Made by a program: the position numbers and the translations under genes
In this document: piece by piece, positions 32,940 to 45,446 of the stretch
Layout of the letters: every line of letters begins with the position of its first letter
Position numbering within the stretch: position 1 is the stretch's first letter
Assembly: GCA_015183035.1 (NCBI GenBank)
Contig: JACZZP010000019.1
Coordinates: 682,001 to 746,000, forward strand
Source: Meloidogyne chitwoodi
Lineage: Eukaryota > Nematoda > Chromadorea > Rhabditida > Meloidogynidae
DNA length: 64,000 nucleotides
Direction of reading: 5' to 3'
The notes under the pieces: generated by a model
Seen by the model: the letters and a program-made list of their open reading frames with translations, nothing else
The model's database searches: none
What the model was told of the DNA's origin: nothing

Positions 32940-34069
32940 AACAACAAAACAACAAAATTAACAACAACTGCAACAAGTTCCAGGTGCCTGGCTGTAGTTA
33001 TGTAGAGAATATAGATATAGATTTAGAATTAGATTTAGAAAATAGATCAAGTGTTAGTAATAGTAAAAAGTTATCTGCTAAAGAACGAAAAAAGAGACAA
33101 TTAGAAAATGAAACAGAACTAGAACGTGAAAATAGACTTAAAAAACATAGGAATAGAAATAGAAAAAGATCAGCAAATGAAACAGAACAAGAAAGAGAAA
33201 ATAGATTAATAGAAAAAAGAAATAGAATTAGTAATGAAACAGAACAAGAACGAGAAACTAGACTTGAAAGAAGCAGAGCTAATAGAATTATAAATAGACA
33301 AAGGTTTGTCCAGTTATATGCGGCTGGCGACTGTAGTAATTGTTACGATCTTAAGTATCCTACTTAAGAGTAACAGGCTGTGTCCGAGATACTGATAGTC
33401 GACGAGCAACAAGCAAAGAGTTTATCACGTAGAGAAATACAATAGAAGTGTAGAGGAAGGTTTGAGGTGTAGCGGTAGACGAGAACTAACTCAGGTTGGG
33501 ATGTTGGGATCCGGACTGGTTATTTAATGGTGCTTATATAGTCTGTTGACTAGACCGTTAAAGGTGTCTATAAAAGACCACCACTAATATACAACAGTAA
33601 TGTAAATAGACATAGACTAGGACGGAGGGATGTTGAGTGTACCAATTGTGATGCGCTGCATTTACCTGAAGAGTGAAATAGTACTAGAGGTAGTATGTTT
33701 AAGGACTGTTGCCATTATGGTAAAGTTCATTTACCAATGCTACCAGAGAACGAGTTTCCAGAATTGTTGAGAAATTTGTTTATTAGAATAGATGCAAGAC
33801 ACAAGAATTTTTTTGAATGTATTAGAAATTTGAATAGTAGCGTTTCCATGGCTTCCATGAATCCGCTAAGATACAAGTACCCAAGTAATAGAGGCCCTTA
33901 TTGCTTTCACATAAGTGGTCAGGTTTATCATAAAATGAATATAGCTTTGAATCCAGATTATGGAGATGAGCCTGCTTATGGGCAAGTTTTTATTGTAAAT
34001 ACAGTACAAGCTATTAGTACATATTCAAAAATATTTCAATTTATTTTTTTTAATATTTTTATTTTTTGA
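32940..34069 (+). pseudogene. Helitron Rep N-terminal region, broken
   Basis: Piece 1 (32984-33367, open further upstream without ATG) is an acidic stretch followed by repeats of NETEQERE(N/T)RL, typical of the coiled Arg/Glu region at the start of Helitron proteins. Piece 2 (about 33550-33673) has HRLGRRDVECTNCDALHLPE then TGA at 33674. Piece 3 (33695-34069) has FKDCCHYGKVHLPMLP, RNLNSSVSMASMN and GPYCFHISGQVYHKM, the Helitron-like N-terminal domain. The Rep HUH motif and helicase are absent. The frame then runs into A/T text, so the element is truncated as well as mutated. The 33368-33549 stretch between pieces has no clear frame. Confidence 0.75.
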
Positions 34070-34653
34070 TTTTTTTAAATTTTTTGTTTCAAAATTCATA
34101 ATAAAAATAAATTTAATATTTAAATTTCTAGAAATAAGATTTCTAATTTTATTCAAAAATATTTCAATTTATTTTTTTAATATTTTTATTTTTCTATTGA
34201 ATCCGGTTCTTTTTTATTTATTTTAATTTAATATTTTAATTTAATTTTATATTTAATTTCTCCAAAGTTTATTTTGGGTTTTAAATAGTTTTATTTCTTT
34301 TTATAAACTTTCCAAGTATAAGTTTATTCAAGTTTATGTTATTAAATATAGAAGAATAGTTCAAAATAAGATTAATTCAACATAAGATGGAGAAGAGATT
34401 TTAGTCAGGTATTTATAGTAGAACAGAAAGGGTGGACAATTTTTATGAGTTTTTGATTGATAAATAAATTTAAGTAAATACATATAAGAGAAGAATATTT
34501 AAATATTAGCCAATGGAAAGAAATTGCTATGTTGGGGAAAATATAGGAAAGGTTTATAAGAGAAATTCAAATATTGTAAAGAAAACAAAATAAAATAAGT
34601 AAAAGATAAAAATAACAAATTTAAATATATATCAATCAAACATTAAATAAATC
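34070..34653. other. AT-rich spacer inside the Helitron remnant
   Basis: Contains a direct repeat of about 45 bases (TTCAAAAATATTTCAATTTA at about 34023 and 34152). No gene. Confidence 0.5.
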
Positions 34654-34958
34654 AGACTCGTGTCTTTTTGACTCATACTCAAGTGTCTTTTTGACTCAGA
34701 CTCAAGTGTCTTTTTGACTCAGACTCAAGTGTCTTTTTGACTCAGACTCAAGTGTCTTTTTGACTCAGACTCAAGTGTCTTTTTGACTCAGACTCAAGTG
34801 TCTTTTTGACTCAGACTCAAGTGTCTTTTTGACTCAGACTCATGTGTCTTTTTGACTCAGACTCATCTGTCTTTTTGACTCAGACTCATCTGTCTTTTTG
34901 ACTCAGACTCATCTGTCTTTTTGACTCAGACTCATCTGTCTTTTTGACTCAAACTCAG
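34654..34958. repeat. 23-bp minisatellite, about 13 copies
   Basis: The unit is GTGTCTTTTTGACTCAGACT plus CAA. A late variant, CATCTGTC, replaces CAAGTGTC in the last four or five copies. The period is not a multiple of three, so it is not a coding repeat. Confidence 0.95.
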
Positions 34959-35059
34959 TCAGCAACATTTGAGTCTCAGTATTTTTGTGTTTTGTTCTTT
35001 AAAATTTGTAAGTATAAATTTTTTATTGTTCAGGTTATTTTAAGTTTATTGTGTTTTTG

Positions 35060-35101
35060 CTAGCGGAGAAGGGCGCCCGAAGGGCGACCAACTCCGCTAG
35101 T
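35060..35101 (+). repeat. GC-rich hairpin ending in CTAGT, possible Helitron 3' end
   Basis: CTAGCGGAG (35060-35068) pairs perfectly with CTCCGCTAG (35092-35100). Inside, CGCCC and GGGCG form a second stem around GAA. A GC-rich hairpin a few bases before CTAG followed by T is the hallmark of Helitron 3' termini, and Helitron coding remains lie 1 kb upstream in the same orientation. Confidence 0.55.
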
Positions 35102-36379
35102 AATTAAAAATATCTTTTAAAATTAGGTAATTTTAAGATCATTACAATTTTTTAAATTAAAAATTTATAAGACAATTTTGTGAAATGTTTAGTTACTTTT
35201 ATAAAAAGGCCAATGTGAAACAACCAAATTTTTGTCTTAACTGCAAACATAAATGTTATAAATGAAAATTTTTCATGCTTATTATTATCAATCCACTATT
35301 ATTAGACATTGAAATTAAAAAATTTTGATGTTATAACACATTTTGGAATAAGAAAATTTTTATTACTTTACATGTGTCGAATTTAGACATTTTAAATTTT
35401 ATATTAATAAAGAATTTTAAATGTAACAACGAAAAATTAAACAATTTATGAATCAATTAATTTGATTAGATTTAAAAGTTTCTTGTTAAACAGTAATGAA
35501 AATATAATAATTAAATATAATGCAATTGGCTACAAACAATTGGATATAATAAATGCATAGATCGTCAATGATCAATGCCTAGAAACTTTGAATTCAAAAT
35601 TCAATCACTTTAAAATTTAATAAAAATAAAGAATATTTTTTACTCTAGAAAATCTAAATTAAATTTAATATAAAAATTTTAAAACAAAAAACAACTTTTG
35701 AAATATATTCATTTGTTCCAGAAGAGTAAATTTATAAAATTCAACGTTTTGCTTACTGATTATGATAACAAATAAAGATTTTAAAATTTTAATTAATTTA
35801 TTTAAAAAACTAAATTTTAATAAAATGTCTAAATGAGTTGAGCAGTTTATTTGCGCCGATTACTTCCCCATAAAAAATATATACTTTTATACGATTAATT
35901 AATTATAAATTAATAAACTTTTATACATAAAATTAATTTTTATAATAAATTAATTTTTTTATAAACTTTTTTAATATTATTATAAAAATTTAAGTAACCT
36001 ATATAAACCATCAAAAATAATAAATACTACGTTTATAGTCATTAAGCATTATTGAATATGTATAATATACTTATTATATTATTGTTTAAAATAAACTTAT
36101 TTATTAAAAGTTTAAATATATTATATAAAATTAATTTGGTGTAACAACATTTTGGGGCTCAGCCAATCAACAAAAAACATTAAAAGAATTTAATATTAAA
36201 TTTAATTTATTCAAATCTTGAACTTAATTTTTAAAATTAAATAAATTTTAATCAAGAAATTTTAAATTGAATACATCGTTGGAATAATAAAAACTAATTT
36301 ATAGATAACAGATTAATTTAATTTTATAAAATTTCAATATATAATTTTATACAATATTTTGATATTAAAATTATAGACA
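35102..36379. other. AT-rich desert
   Basis: Near 36150 a frame reads TTFWGSANQQKTLKEFN, which resembles the block at 45396 (LGALASNQNALK) and 62645. Otherwise nothing supportable. Confidence 0.45.
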
Positions 36380-36540
36380 ACAAAACTGGAATTTCAATCA
36401 AATCAAACATTACTTACAGAATAATAAATTTAATTTTATAATGTATAAGAAAATAAAATCATTCTTTTTTTAACAAAATATTTTATAAAATTATTATTTA
36501 AAACATAATTAAAAATTATTTTAAAATAATAAACTAGGAA
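36380..36540 (+). repeat. Flanking direct repeat, copy 1
   Basis: Shares TTACAGAATAATAAATTTAA, TATAATGTATAAGAAAATAA and adjacent text with 36832-36990. The two copies bracket the FSN-IET exon. Confidence 0.7.
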
Positions 36541-36549
36541 GTATTTCAG

Positions 36550-36755
36550 GAAAATTGGCAAAATTTTTTGAAGCCTTGATAATATTCTCCAACGTTATTG
36601 AAACACATTTAGTCAACAAACGTTACGAGTTTAAAAATATTTTGCCATTTATAAATTTTAATACGAACTTTTTTGATACGGTAAATAGAATGACAATTTT
36701 ATATTTTAAACAATTTAAGCTTTTATACTTTCACAACATGGCAGTCATGCTTTAA
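36550..36755 (+). CDS. FSN-IET family exon, copy 2
   Basis: An acceptor (TATTTCAG) opens 67 codons ending in TAA: FFEALIIFSNVIETHLVNKR, then FKNILPFINFNTNFFDTVNR and FKQFKLLYFHNMAVML. It is related to 14246-14362 and better preserved. Hydrophobic start, no ATG; probably a terminal exon. Function unknown. Confidence 0.35.
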
Positions 36756-36831
36756 AAGAAATGTTTTTATTATTAAATTATATAATTATTTTTTAAAAAA
36801 TAATTTTTAATAATAATTTTTAACCAAACAA

Positions 36832-36990
36832 AATCTGGAATTTCAAGCCCATCAAACATTATTAAAGTACTTACAGAATAATAAATTTAATTTTATAATG
36901 TATAAGAAAATAAAATCTGTCTTTTTTAAAATAAAATCATTCTATATAAAACATATTTAAAATTATTTAAATTAATAAACTCGCAATCCT
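36832..36990 (+). repeat. Flanking direct repeat, copy 2
   Basis: Partner of 36380-36540, about 450 bp apart. Confidence 0.7.
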
Positions 36991-37105
36991 TATAATTTTG
37001 AAACATTTTACCAATGAACAAACAGTATATATTACTCTGGATCGAACTGAGTTTTAAAATGAAATGTTTGAAAATTTTAAAATTATGTGTTAATTCAAGG
37101 AACGA

Positions 37106-37228
37106 TAATTATAATCTAATTATATTTTTCTCGATTTTCTTCTATTTTTTGTCATTTAAATAATTATAATCTAATTATATTTTTCTCGATTTTCTTCTGT
37201 TTTTTGTCATTTAAATAATTATAATCTA
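37106..37228. repeat. 55-bp satellite, left part
   Basis: A little over two monomers of the same unit as 38515-44955, cut at ATAATCTA by the TA-flanked element. Confidence 0.95.
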
Positions 37229-37998
37229 CCGTATTTTCTCGAATAGTTACCCTGTCTCTATTAATTACCCCGTCTCTATTAGTTACCCCCTCCAGCGACT
37301 TGAAAAAATAATTACCCTATCTCTATTAATTACCCCCCTCTCCATACTCTATTAATTACCCCCTATAAAGAAAACCATTTATCTCATTCAATTGTTTGAT
37401 GTTTCGTTGAAGTTTCATGGCTTTTATATCGTTTATCTTTTAGAAATTTGTGATTCTTTTTAAATTCAATTATTCATAAGCTTACGTTCTTTTTCTTGTA
37501 AAAGGTTCTATGTATATAGAATCGGAATTTTTTAAAATTATAATAGGGGTAGGAGACGAGTTAGAGTAGCAAGTTATTTTTGGCCATAACTTTTTTATTC
37601 CTCAGTTAATTTGAACAGTTCTTTTAATAATCGAAAGTCGGTAAGAGGATTATTTTTTTAATAGAAAGATCCAATCAGATAATACCAAAAAAGTTACAGA
37701 ATGATAAACGCGGAAAATTGCAATTTTCGTGTTTTTCGGGCCTAATGTTTTTAGAATCAATTGATCTGGTCGGTCCAATAATGAAAAGAATCAGCTTTTT
37801 AAGCTCTTTAGAATTACAAAAAATATTCGCAATTGTATAAAATAAAGTTATTCAAGCTACTCAATCGGCTGACTCATCGTCTTTTACATATTAAATGGAA
37901 CAAAAATGAGGAAAAAATTATTAAAAACTAAAATTTGCTGCTCTATTAGAGATAGGCAAAATAGTATTTCAGGGATTCCGATTCGGAAATTTTTTGTA

Positions 37999-38036
37999 AA
38001 CTTATTCGGCGGGATTTTATATGATAACCGCCGAAT
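37999..38036. repeat. 11-bp-stem hairpin in the TA element
   Basis: TTATTCGGCGG pairs with CCGCCGAATAA around a loop of about 15 bases. Confidence 0.8.
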
Positions 38037-38085
38037 AAGATCTCTTTAGCGCCGGTCACTAAGCCCTATTATACGGGAGCAGGCC

Positions 38086-38277
38086 AGTGTACCGCGAGCC
38101 CATTTTACCGCAGAGCTATAACTTATTTTATATTTACCAAAAATTTTCGACCCAAGCATGGTTCGACTCAGCTCGATGAGCTGAGTCGAATGAGACTGAT
38201 CTCTATTTTATAAAAATTATAAACGGAATTATAAGCTCTGCGGTACATTGGGCTCGCGGTAGTGTACCGCCTATTAT
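38086..38277. repeat. Nested inverted repeat with central palindrome
   Basis: Arms of about 35 bases (38091-38124 and 38226-38260) share ACCGCGAGCCCA and ACCGCAGAGCT. At the centre TTCGACTCAGCTC (38162-38174) pairs perfectly with GAGCTGAGTCGAA (38178-38190) around GAT. It may be a second, smaller element nested in the first. Confidence 0.75.
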
Positions 38278-38514
38278 ACATAACAATAAAAATGAAAAAG
38301 AAAAATCAGAATGCATTCTTCGATGTTTTTAAAACTAGCTGCCAGACGAACAAATTGTAGACTTCAGAATGCCAATTTTTATTTTGTTAATTCACAAAAA
38401 TTGGTTGAAAAAATAATTACCCTGTCTCTATTAATTACCCCGTCTCTATTAGTTACCCCCTCCAGCGATAGGCTGAAACAATAATTACCCAGGGTAACTA
38501 TTGAGAAAATACGG

Positions 38515-41500
38515 TAATTATATTTTTCTCGATTTTCTTCTATTTTTTGTCATTTAAATAATTATAATCTAATTATATTTTTCTCGATTTTCTTCTGTTT
38601 TTTGTCATTTAAATAATTATAATCTAATTATATTTTTCTCGATTTTCCTCTATTTTTTTGTCATTTAAATAATTATAATCTAATTATATTTTTCTCGATT
38701 TTCTTCTGTTTTTTGTCATTTAAATAATTATAATCTAATTATATTTTTCTCGATTTTCTTCTGTTTTTTGTCGTCTAAATAATTATAATCTAATTATATT
38801 TTTCTCGATTTTCTTCTATTTTTTGTCATTTAAATAATTATAATCTAATTATATTTTTCTCGATTTTCTTCTGTTTTTTGTCATTTAAATAATTATAATC
38901 TAATTATATTTTTCTCGATTTTCTTCTGTTTTTTGTCATTTAAATAATTATAATCTAATTATATTTTTCTCGATTTTCTTCTATTTTTTGTCATTTAAAT
39001 AATTATAATCTAATTATATTTTTCTCGATTTTCTTCTATTTTTTGTCATTTAAATAATTATAATCTAATTATATTTTTCTCGATTTTCTTCTATTTTTTG
39101 TCATTTAAATAATTATAATCTAATTATATTTTTCTCGATTTTCTTCTATTTTTTGTCATTTAAATAATTATAATTTATTTCTTATTTTTCTCGATATAAT
39201 TCTATTTTTTGTCATTTAAATAATTATAATATAATTATATTTTTCTCGATTTTCTTCTATTTTTTGTCATTTAAATAATTATAATCTAATTATATTTTTC
39301 TCGATTTTCTTCTATTTTTTGTCATTTAAATAATTATAATCTAATTATATTTTTCTCGATTTTCTTCTATTTTTTGTCATTTAAATAATTATAATCTAAT
39401 TATATTTTTCTCGATTTTCTTCTATTTTTTGTCATTTAAATAATTATAATATAATTATATTTTTCTCGATTTTCTTCTATTTTTTGTCATTTAAATAATT
39501 ATAATCTAATTATATTTTTCTCGATTTTCTTCTGTTTTTTGTCAGTTAAATAATTAAAATCTAATTATATTTTTCTCGATTTTCCTCTATTTTTTTGTCA
39601 TTTAAATAATTATAATCTAATTATATTTTTCTCGATTTTCTTCTGTTTTTTGTCATTTAAATAATTATAATCTAATTATATTTTTCTCGATTTTCCTCTA
39701 TTTTTTTGTCATTTAAATAATTATAATCTAATTATATTTTTCTCGATTTTCTTCTATTTTTTGTCATTTAAATAATTATAATCTAATTATATTTTTCTCG
39801 ATTTTCTTCTATTTTTTGTCATTTAAATAATTATAATCTAATTATATTTTTCTCGATTTTCTTCTATTTTTTGTCATTTAAATAATTATAATCTAATTAT
39901 ATTTTTCTCGATTTTCTTCTATTTTTTGTCATTTAAATAATTATAATCTAATTATATTTTTCTCGATTTTCTTCTATTTTTTGTCATTTAAATAATTATA
40001 ATCTAATTATATTTTTCTCGATTTTCTTCTATTTTTTGTCATTTAAATAATTATAATATAATTATATTTTTCTCGATTTTCTTCTATTTTTTGTCATTTA
40101 AATAATTATAATCTAATTATATTTTTCTCGATTTTCTTCTATTTTTTGTCATTTAAATAATTATAATATAATTATATTTTTCTCGATTTTCTTCTATTTT
40201 TTGTCATTTAAATAATTATAATCTAATTATATTTTTCTCGATTTTCTTCTGTTTTTTGTCATTTAAATAATTATAATCTAATTATATTTTTCTCGATTTT
40301 CTTCTGTTTTTTGTCATTTAAATAATTATAATCTAATTATATTTTTCTCGATTTTCTTCTGTTTTTTGTCATTTAAATAATTATATTCTAATTATATTTT
40401 TCTCGATTTTCTTCTATTTTTTGTCATTTAAATAATTATAATCTAATTATATTTTTCTCGATTTTCTTCTGTTTTTTGTCATTTAAATAATTATAATCTA
40501 ATTATATTTTTCTCGATTTTCTTCTGTTTTTTGTCAGTTAAATAATTAAAATCTAATTATATTTTTCTCGATTTTCCTCTATTTTTTTGTCATTTAAATA
40601 ATTATAATCTAATTATATTTTTCTCGATTTTCTTCTGTTTTTTGTCATTTAAATAATTATAATCTAATTATATTTTTCTCGATTTTCCTCTATTTTTTTG
40701 TCATTTAAATAATTATAATCTAATTATATTTTTCTCGATTTTCTTCTGTTTTTTGTCATTTAAATAATTATAATCTAATTATATTTTTCTCGATTTTCTT
40801 CTGTTTTTTGTCGTCTAAATAATTATAATCTAATTATATTTTTCTCGATTTTCCTCTATTTTTTTGTCATTTAAATAATTATAATCTAATTATATTTTTC
40901 TCGATATAATTCTATTTTTTGTCATTTAAATAATTATAATCTAATTATATTTTTCTCGATTTTCTTCTGTTTTTTGTCATTTAAATAATTATAATCTAAT
41001 TATATTTTTCTCGATTTTCTTCTGTTTTTTGTCAGTTAAATAATTATAATCTAATTATATTTTTCTCGATTTTCCTCTATTTTTTTGTCATTTAAATAAT
41101 TATAATCTAATTATATTTTTCTCGATTTTCTTCTGTTTTTTGTCATTTAAATAATTATAATTTATTTCTTATTTTTCTCGATATAATTCTATTTTTTGTC
41201 ATTTAAATAATTATAATATAATTATATTTTTCTCGATTTTCTTCTATTTTTTGTCATTTAAATAATTATAATCTAATTATATTTTTCTCGATTTTCTTCT
41301 GTTTTTTGTCATTTAAATAATTATAATCTAATTATATTTTTCTCGATTTTCTTCTGTTTTTTGTCGTCTAAATAATTATAATCTAATTATATTTTTCTCG
41401 ATTTTCCTCTATTTTTTTGTCATTTAAATAATTATAATCTAATTATATTTTTCTCGATTTTCTTCTGTTTTTTGTCGTCTAAATAATTATAATCTAATTA

Positions 41501-44500
41501 TATTTTTCTCGATTTTCTTCTGTTTTTTGTCATTTAAATAATTATAATCTAATTATATTTTTCTCGATTTTCTTCTGTTTTTTGTCATTTAAATAATTAT
41601 AATCTAATTATATTTTTCTCGATTTTCTTCTATTTTTTGTCATTTAAATAATTATAATCTAATTATATTTTTCTCGATTTTCTTCTGTTTTTTGTCATTT
41701 AAATAATTATAATCTAATTATATTTTTCTCGATTTTCTTCTGTTTTTTGTCATTTAAATAATTATAATCTAATTATATTTTTCTCGATTTTCTTCTGTTT
41801 TTTGTCATTTAAATAATTATAATCTAATTATATTTTTCTCGATTTTCTTCTGTTTTTTGTCATTTAAATAATTATAATCTAATTATATTTTTCTCGATTT
41901 TCTTCTGTTTTTTGTCAGTTAAATAATTATAATCTAATTATATTTTTCTCGATTTTCCTCTATTTTTTTGTCATTTAAATAATTATAATCTAATTATATT
42001 TTTCTCGATTTTCTTCTGTTTTTTGTCATTTAAATAATTATAATCTAATTATATTTTTCTCGATTTTCCTCTATTTTTTTGTCATTTAAATAATTATAAT
42101 CTAATTATATTTTTCTCGATTTTCTTCTGTTTTTTGTCATTTAAATAATTATAATCTAATTATATTTTTCTCGATTTTCTTCTGTTTTTTGTCATTTAAA
42201 TAATTATAATCTAATTATATTTTTCTCGATTTTCTTCTATTTTTTGTCATTTAAATAATTATAATCTAATTATATTTTTCTCGATTTTCTTCTGTTTTTT
42301 GTCATTTAAATAATTATAATCTAATTATATTTTTCTCGATTTTCTTCTGTTTTTTGTCATTTAAATAATTATAATCTAATTATATTTTTCTCGATTTTCT
42401 TCTGTTTTTTGTCGTCTAAATAATTATAATCTAATTATATTTTTCTCGATTTTCTTCTATTTTTTGTCATTTAAATAATTATAATCTAATTATATTTTTC
42501 TCGATTTTCCTCTATTTTTTTGTCAGTTAAATAATTATAATCTAATTATATTTTTCTCGATTTTCCTCTATTTTTTTGTCATTTAAATAATTATAATCTA
42601 ATTATATTTTTCTCGATTTTCTTCTGTTTTTTGTCATTTAAATAATTATAATCTAATTATATTTTTCTCGATTTTCCTCTATTTTTTTGTCATTTAAATA
42701 ATTATAATCTAATTATATTTTTCTCGATTTTCTTCTGTTTTTTGTCATTTAAATAATTATAATCTAATTATATTTTTCTCGATTTTCTTCTGTTTTTTGT
42801 CGTCTAAATAATTATAATCTAATTATATTTTTCTCGATATAATTCTATTTTTTGTCATTTAAATAATTATAATTTATTTCTTATTTTTCTCGATATAATT
42901 CTATTTTTTGTCATTTAAATAATTATAATCTAATTATATTTTTCTCGATTTTCTTCTGTTTTTTGTCATTTAAATAATTATAATCTAATTATATTTTTCT
43001 CGATTTTCTTCTATTTTTTGTCATTTAAATAATTATAATCTAATTATATTTTTCTCGATTTTCTTCTGTTTTTTGTCATTTAAATAATTATAATCTAATT
43101 ATATTTTTCTCGATTTTCTTCTGTTTTTTGTCATTTAAATAATTATAATCTAATTATATTTTTCTCGATTTTCTTCTGTTTTTTGTCAGTTAAATAATTA
43201 TAATCTAATTATATTTTTCTCGATTTTCTTCTGTTTTTTGTCGTCTAAATAATTATAATCTAATTATATTTTTCTCGATTTTCTTCTGTTTTTTGTCATT
43301 TAAATAATTATAATCTAATTATATTTTTCTCGATTTTCTTCTGTTTTTTGTCATTTAAATAATTATAATCTAATTATATTTTTCTCGATTTTCTTCTATT
43401 TTTTGTCATTTAAATAATTATAATCTAATTATATTTTTCTCGATTTTCTTCTGTTTTTTGTCATTTAAATAATTATAATCTAATTATATTTTTCTCGATT
43501 TTCTTCTGTTTTTTGTCATTTAAATAATTATAATCTAATTATATTTTTCTCGATTTTCTTCTGTTTTTTGTCATTTAAATAATTATAATCTAATTATATT
43601 TTTCTCGATTTTCTTCTGTTTTTTGTCATTTAAATAATTATAATCTAATTATATTTTTCTCGATTTTCTTCTGTTTTTTGTCAGTTAAATAATTATAATC
43701 TAATTATATTTTTCTCGATTTTCCTCTATTTTTTTGTCATTTAAATAATTATAATCTAATTATATTTTTCTCGATTTTCCTCTATTTTTTTGTCATTTAA
43801 ATAATTATAATCTAATTATATTTTTCTCGATTTTCCTCTATTTTTTTGTCATTTAAATAATTATAATCTAATTATATTTTTCTCGATTTTCTTCTGTTTT
43901 TTGTCATTTAAATAATTATAATCTAATTATATTTTTCTCGATTTTCTTCTGTTTTTTGTCATTTAAATAATTATAATCTAATTATATTTTTCTCGATTTT
44001 CTTCTATTTTTTGTCATTTAAATAATTATAATCTAATTATATTTTTCTCGATTTTCTTCTGTTTTTTGTCATTTAAATAATTATAATCTAATTATATTTT
44101 TCTCGATTTTCTTCTGTTTTTTGTCATTTAAATAATTATAATCTAATTATATTTTTCTCGATTTTCTTCTGTTTTTTGTCGTCTAAATAATTATAATCTA
44201 ATTATATTTTTCTCGATTTTCTTCTATTTTTTGTCATTTAAATAATTATAATCTAATTATATTTTTCTCGATTTTCTTCTGTTTTTTGTCAGTTAAATAA
44301 TTATAATCTAATTATATTTTTCTCGATTTTCCTCTATTTTTTTGTCATTTAAATAATTATAATCTAATTATATTTTTCTCGATTTTCTTCTGTTTTTTGT
44401 CATTTAAATAATTATAATCTAATTATATTTTTCTCGATTTTCCTCTATTTTTTTGTCATTTAAATAATTATAATCTAATTATATTTTTCTCGATTTTCTT

Positions 44501-44955
44501 CTGTTTTTTGTCATTTAAATAATTATAATCTAATTATATTTTTCTCGATTTTCTTCTGTTTTTTGTCGTCTAAATAATTATAATCTAATTATATTTTTCT
44601 CGATTTTCTTCTATTTTTTGTCATTTAAATAATTATAATTTATTTCTTATTTTTCTCGATATAATTCTATTTTTTGTCATTTAAATAATTATAATCTAAT
44701 TATATTTTTCTCGATTTTCTTCTATTTTTTGTCATTTAAATAATTATAATCTAATTATATTTTTCTCGATTTTCTTCTGTTTTTTGTCATTTAAATAATT
44801 ATAATCTAATTATATTTTTCTCGATTTTCTTCTATTTTTTGTCATTTAAATAATTATAATCTAATTATATTTTTCTCGATTTTCTTCTATTTTTTGTCAT
44901 TTAAATAATTATAATTTATTTCTTATTTTTCTCGATATAATTCTATTTTTTGTCA
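38515..44955. repeat. 55-bp satellite array, about 117 copies
   Basis: Monomers read TTTAAATAATTATAATCTAA, then TTATATTTTTCTCGATTTTC, then TTCTATTTTTTGTCA. Common variants are CTTCTG for CTTCTA, CCTCTATTTTTTT (56 bp), GTCGTCT or GTCAGTT at the junction, and a deleted form ending CGATATAATTCTA (for example near 39175, 41160, 42870, 44636 and 44930). Variants recur in fixed order in several blocks, which points to higher-order amplification. No coding potential. Confidence 0.98.
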
Positions 44956-44964
44956 AATAAATCA

Positions 44965-45440
44965 ATATTCTTAATTTTATTTGAATTTATAAATAAGGAT
45001 TTCTATACGTGTTTCAGAATTTCTTACATTAGTAAATAATCACTATTAACATGAAATTTGGTAAATTTACTTGTTTATGATTTATCAAAATATTAATAAA
45101 AATTATACCTATAAACTATTAACGTAACCAGAATTACGATAAGAATGGCTGGCCAAACAACTAATTGTTAATATTAAATTATCAATTTTTATAAATTTAT
45201 TTTTGCCTAATTATTACCTTTATAGAAAAGAAAAGAATTGAGTCCTATGTCTAAACTCAAATCATGTATAAAAATTTTAATAGACATTAATTTAACGCTA
45301 TTATTAAAAAATAAATAATTATTTTTAATAAAAAATTAAATATTTAATTTTTAAATTAAAAATTATTTTTTATCTAATTTTTAATTTTAAAAAACAAAAC
45401 TCGGTGCTTTGGCATCTAATCAAAACGCTTTAAAACATTA
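44965..45440 (+). repeat. Duplicated segment Z, copy 1
   Basis: Matches 61545-61922 and then 62562-62680. Shared words: TTTCAGAATTTCTTACATTA, AAATAATCACTATTAACATG, ATGGCTGGCCAAA, AAATCATGTATAAAAATTTT and TTGGCATCTAATCAAAA. The partner carries about 640 bp of extra DNA. Confidence 0.8.
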
Positions 45441-45446
45441 AAATAA

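Larger units (their letters stand above)
37229..38514. mobile_element. TA-flanked inverted-repeat element inside the satellite
   Basis: The ends are CCGTATTTTCTC(G)AATAG and its inverse, about 25 bp, flanked by TA at 37227-37228 and 38515-38516. Removing the element and one TA restores the satellite text ATAATCTAATTATATTTTT exactly. Subterminal blocks repeat TTACCCC(G)TCTCTATTA. About 55 bases near the left end (37246-37301) recur in the same orientation near the right end (38413-38467). No transposase frame was found, so it is non-autonomous. TA duplication suggests the Tc1/mariner or pogo group, but the end sequence is not one I recognise. Confidence 0.85.

Noticed and set aside
38515..44955. 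Regularly spaced repeats that could suggest a CRISPR-like array
   Set aside because: Monomers are contiguous with no unique spacers, there are no cas-like genes, and the context is eukaryotic. It is a satellite.
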